From contig CH672374.1 of NCBI GenBank assembly GCA_000153385.1, positions 942,958-1,006,957 of the forward strand: DNA of 64,000 bases, given 5' to 3'. The notes beneath the pieces were generated by a model. The model was given only the letters and a program-made list of their open reading frames with translations, searched no databases and was not told the origin of the DNA. Shown here one piece after another: positions 62,317-64,000 of this stretch. This DNA comes from Flavobacteria bacterium BBFL7 (GTDB taxonomy: Bacteria > Bacteroidota > Bacteroidia > Flavobacteriales > Flavobacteriaceae). A program made the translations under genes and the position numbers. Each line of letters begins with the position of its first letter. The stretch's first letter is position 1.

Positions 62317-64000
62317 CTATCTTTTTAATAATCTCTGCAAATACTCGGTTTCTTTCTCAATCATCGCCTGAATAAACTGATTATCTGGCTTAACTTCATA
62401 TAGCATTTCCATAAGTTTCCTCTTGAGGACCGGTTCTTCTATAATTGCGATAATATTTTTATAATGCTCGTAGTCTTCTATAACAATATCTCCTTTTTTA
62501 TTGACATTACTATTTATCCATTTGATTGTTTCATTAATTTTAGATAAAGCAAAATCGCCTATTAATTCATCATCAAGGAAGAACGAATCAGCCAATAAAT
62601 CCGAAACATTCGCTGCAAACGATTTTTCTGGTCTATCACCTGCTTCAAGAACAAACGTTTTTCCTTTGTTTCTATTAAGATAAAGTATGTTATAATTTGG
62701 AATATCACTTAAACTGATTGGGTCATGAGTAGAAAAAATGATCTGAGCTGTACAGTCATTTTTCTTAAAAAAGTCTTTGCTAAACTCAATTAATGTAGCA
62801 ACGAATGATTTTTTCCAAGCGGGATGGTACCCCATGTCCACTTCATCTAGAAATAAAATGTAATGAGATTTTTTAATTAATGATTTATTTCTGGAAAGAT
62901 TTGTATTGAAAAAATCATACAGTTTGCTGTAAAACGATAACATTGCGGTTTCTCCAGAGCTCAAAGCTCTCTCAGCAAAAATTGGATTGACAAAAGTTTG
63001 TAGATGAGAATATGATTGAACAATAGTATCTTGTTCATCATTTACTTTTAGAAAGTAATTTGGTATTGCTGCCAGGAGTTCTTCGTTCAAATCAAGTAAC
63101 TCATTTAGCGCCTTTTCTTTAAAAAACAAAGAGTAAGAATTCCAATTAAGCACATTTCCTTCATCCTTTGTAAAATCGTCAGACTCTATGTAATTAAATA
63201 GAAATTCCAAAATGTTTTTAATTTCTTTATTTGGCAGAACATTTTTGTCAATAGTTAAAAACGAATGATTTTCTAGAAAATATAAGAATTTCATATAAGG
63301 AGAAAGGTCTGATACTTCTATATGCTTAGCTTTTCCACTATCATCCATTCGACCGTAATCCTTTTTGAAAGAATGAGTTTCTAAAAGAGTTACTATTAAA
63401 CAGAAAGCATCCATTAATAGAAAATTTTTAAATTTTTTCTTATCCTCATTATATCCAGTGGGTCCTCCTAAACTTATTTTACTAAAAGAATCGTATTCTC
63501 TACGTATATCTAAGAATATGGAATTTAACAAACTTCGAAAATCTCTAGGTGTATTTTTAAAACTTATACCTTGAGTCGTTGCATTAATTTTATGTCTTGT
63601 AAATACAACTTTAAACAATTTATCACTAAGAAGGCTATATCTTTTATTTATAGAGGTGGCAACGGAACTTCTTTGAAAATTAATAAATCTCTTATAGTTT
63701 TCTCTTTTCAACCTTTCCGATATAATCACTTTTTTATTAGCATCATACGTAGAATCTATATTTACAAGATCTTGTGACAAGTATCTATCAGCACTTATAT
63801 CAATACCTGCCATTGGTAATTTATGATCCAAATAAGGTGAGTAATAAATTGACTCAAAGCTTAAATCTGGTTCAACTTTATAGGAAAAATTCACACAATT
63901 AGGTCTAGTGTTCCAATTATAATTGTGGATAATAACTTTATGTCCCTTTTCGAAAATTAAAAATCCAGATTTATATCTATCGTTTAAAAATTCTATTATG
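62317..64000 (-). CDS. AAA/ABC-type ATPase (PtuA-like), N-terminus off the right edge
   Basis: At least 560 residues. A GTG at 63894 could start a 525-residue protein, but the frame stays open to the window edge (FLNDRYKSGFLIFEKGHKVIIHNYNW...), and the Walker A is not in the visible part, so the gene continues to the right. Visible motifs: signature ERALSSGETAMLSFYSKLYDFF, Walker B HYILFLDEVDMGYHP and the H-loop IIFSTHDPISLSD. This is the OLD/SMC-like ATPase half typical of Septu-type systems, coupled to the HNH gene. Confidence 0.87.
   Translation of the reverse strand, partial: IIEFLNDRYKSGFLIFEKGHKVIIHNYNWNTRPNCVNFSYKVEPDLSFESIYYSPYLDHKLPMAGIDISADRYLSQDLVNIDSTYDANKKVIISERLKRENYKRFINFQRSSVATSINKRYSLLSDKLFKVVFTRHKINATTQGISFKNTPRDFRSLLNSIFLDIRREYDSFSKISLGGPTGYNEDKKKFKNFLLMDAFCLIVTLLETHSFKKDYGRMDDSGKAKHIEVSDLSPYMKFLYFLENHSFLTIDKNVLPNKEIKNILEFLFNYIESDDFTKDEGNVLNWNSYSLFFKEKALNELLDLNEELLAAIPNYFLKVNDEQDTIVQSYSHLQTFVNPIFAERALSSGETAMLSFYSKLYDFFNTNLSRNKSLIKKSHYILFLDEVDMGYHPAWKKSFVATLIEFSKDFFKKNDCTAQIIFSTHDPISLSDIPNYNILYLNRNKGKTFVLEAGDRPEKSFAANVSDLLADSFFLDDELIGDFALSKINETIKWINSNVNKKGDIVIEDYEHYKNIIAIIEEPVLKRKLMEMLYEVKPDNQFIQAMIEKETEYLQRLLKR

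Noticed and set aside
63894-63894. GTG start giving a complete 525-residue ATPase
   Set aside because: The frame remains open upstream to the window edge with protein-like sequence, and Walker A is missing from the 525 residues, so the gene is partial.
51083-64000. Second copy of the ssrA 3' end as right attachment site
   Set aside because: No repeat of the terminal ssrA sequence was seen by eye in this stretch; if it exists it lies beyond the window.

Overview
This is about 64 kb of an AT-rich Bacteroidetes chromosome, almost certainly a marine Flavobacteriaceae member. The evidence is type IX secretion C-terminal domains (both type A and type B), TAnnTTTG-type -7 promoter elements, a tmRNA with a GENNYALAA tag, a PNGase F homologue, and a housekeeping set with typical flavobacterial protein sequences. 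I cannot fix the genus from sequence alone.

Backbone, 1-51.1 kb. The window opens inside aconitase (minus strand, C-terminus off the left edge). A minus-strand envelope operon follows: three parvulin-type periplasmic chaperones, a MoxR ATPase and a 57-residue membrane protein. Next come an SRPBCC protein, an FAD-linked 2-hydroxyacid dehydrogenase, a T9SS surface protein, a DnaQ-like exonuclease, a sugar aminotransferase/flippase pair, and an ECF sigma/TPR/lipoprotein/CHAT/secreted-protein cluster (18.8-26.6 kb). From 27 to 50.5 kb lie typA, an FKBP isomerase, PNGase F, ffh, folD, two thioredoxin-fold proteins, a persulfide dioxygenase/rhodanese cluster, kdsA, a di-haem peroxidase, a GH25 lysozyme interrupted by an in-frame TAA, and two transcription units sharing a 19-bp operator (a membrane protein/lipoprotein/winged-helix unit, then a Coq4-like/DUF4173/DUF1361/DUF2809 unit). 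A lysine-dehydrogenase-like enzyme and a cupredoxin-like protein precede ssrA (tmRNA).

Island, 51.1-64 kb. Immediately after ssrA the content changes completely. There is a decayed small gene, an excisionase-like HTH gene, then seven-gene co-directional (minus-strand) DNA-defence content. In order of transcription it is an AAA ATPase (runs off the right edge), an HNH nuclease, a GIY-YIG nuclease, a 1605-residue protein joining a DEDD exonuclease, a RecQ helicase and a UvrD-type helicase, then McrB (with an N-terminal reader-like domain and an EVE-like domain) and McrC. I do not recognise this combination as a named system. It is the best candidate for something undescribed.

Two non-gene signals stand out. 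(1) A perfect 16-bp palindrome, CGCTTTCGCGAAAGCG, occurs 11 times (two copies one base short, one with an internal mismatch) across the first 50 kb, between genes and inside genes. Inside genes it is always read as Ala-Phe-Ala-Lys-Ala, and it is absent from the island. (2) An octamer GGGTAACA recurs only around the ECF sigma/CHAT cluster and in front of a 290-nt ATG-free stretch that ends in a terminator. This looks like a sigma-factor regulon that includes a small RNA.
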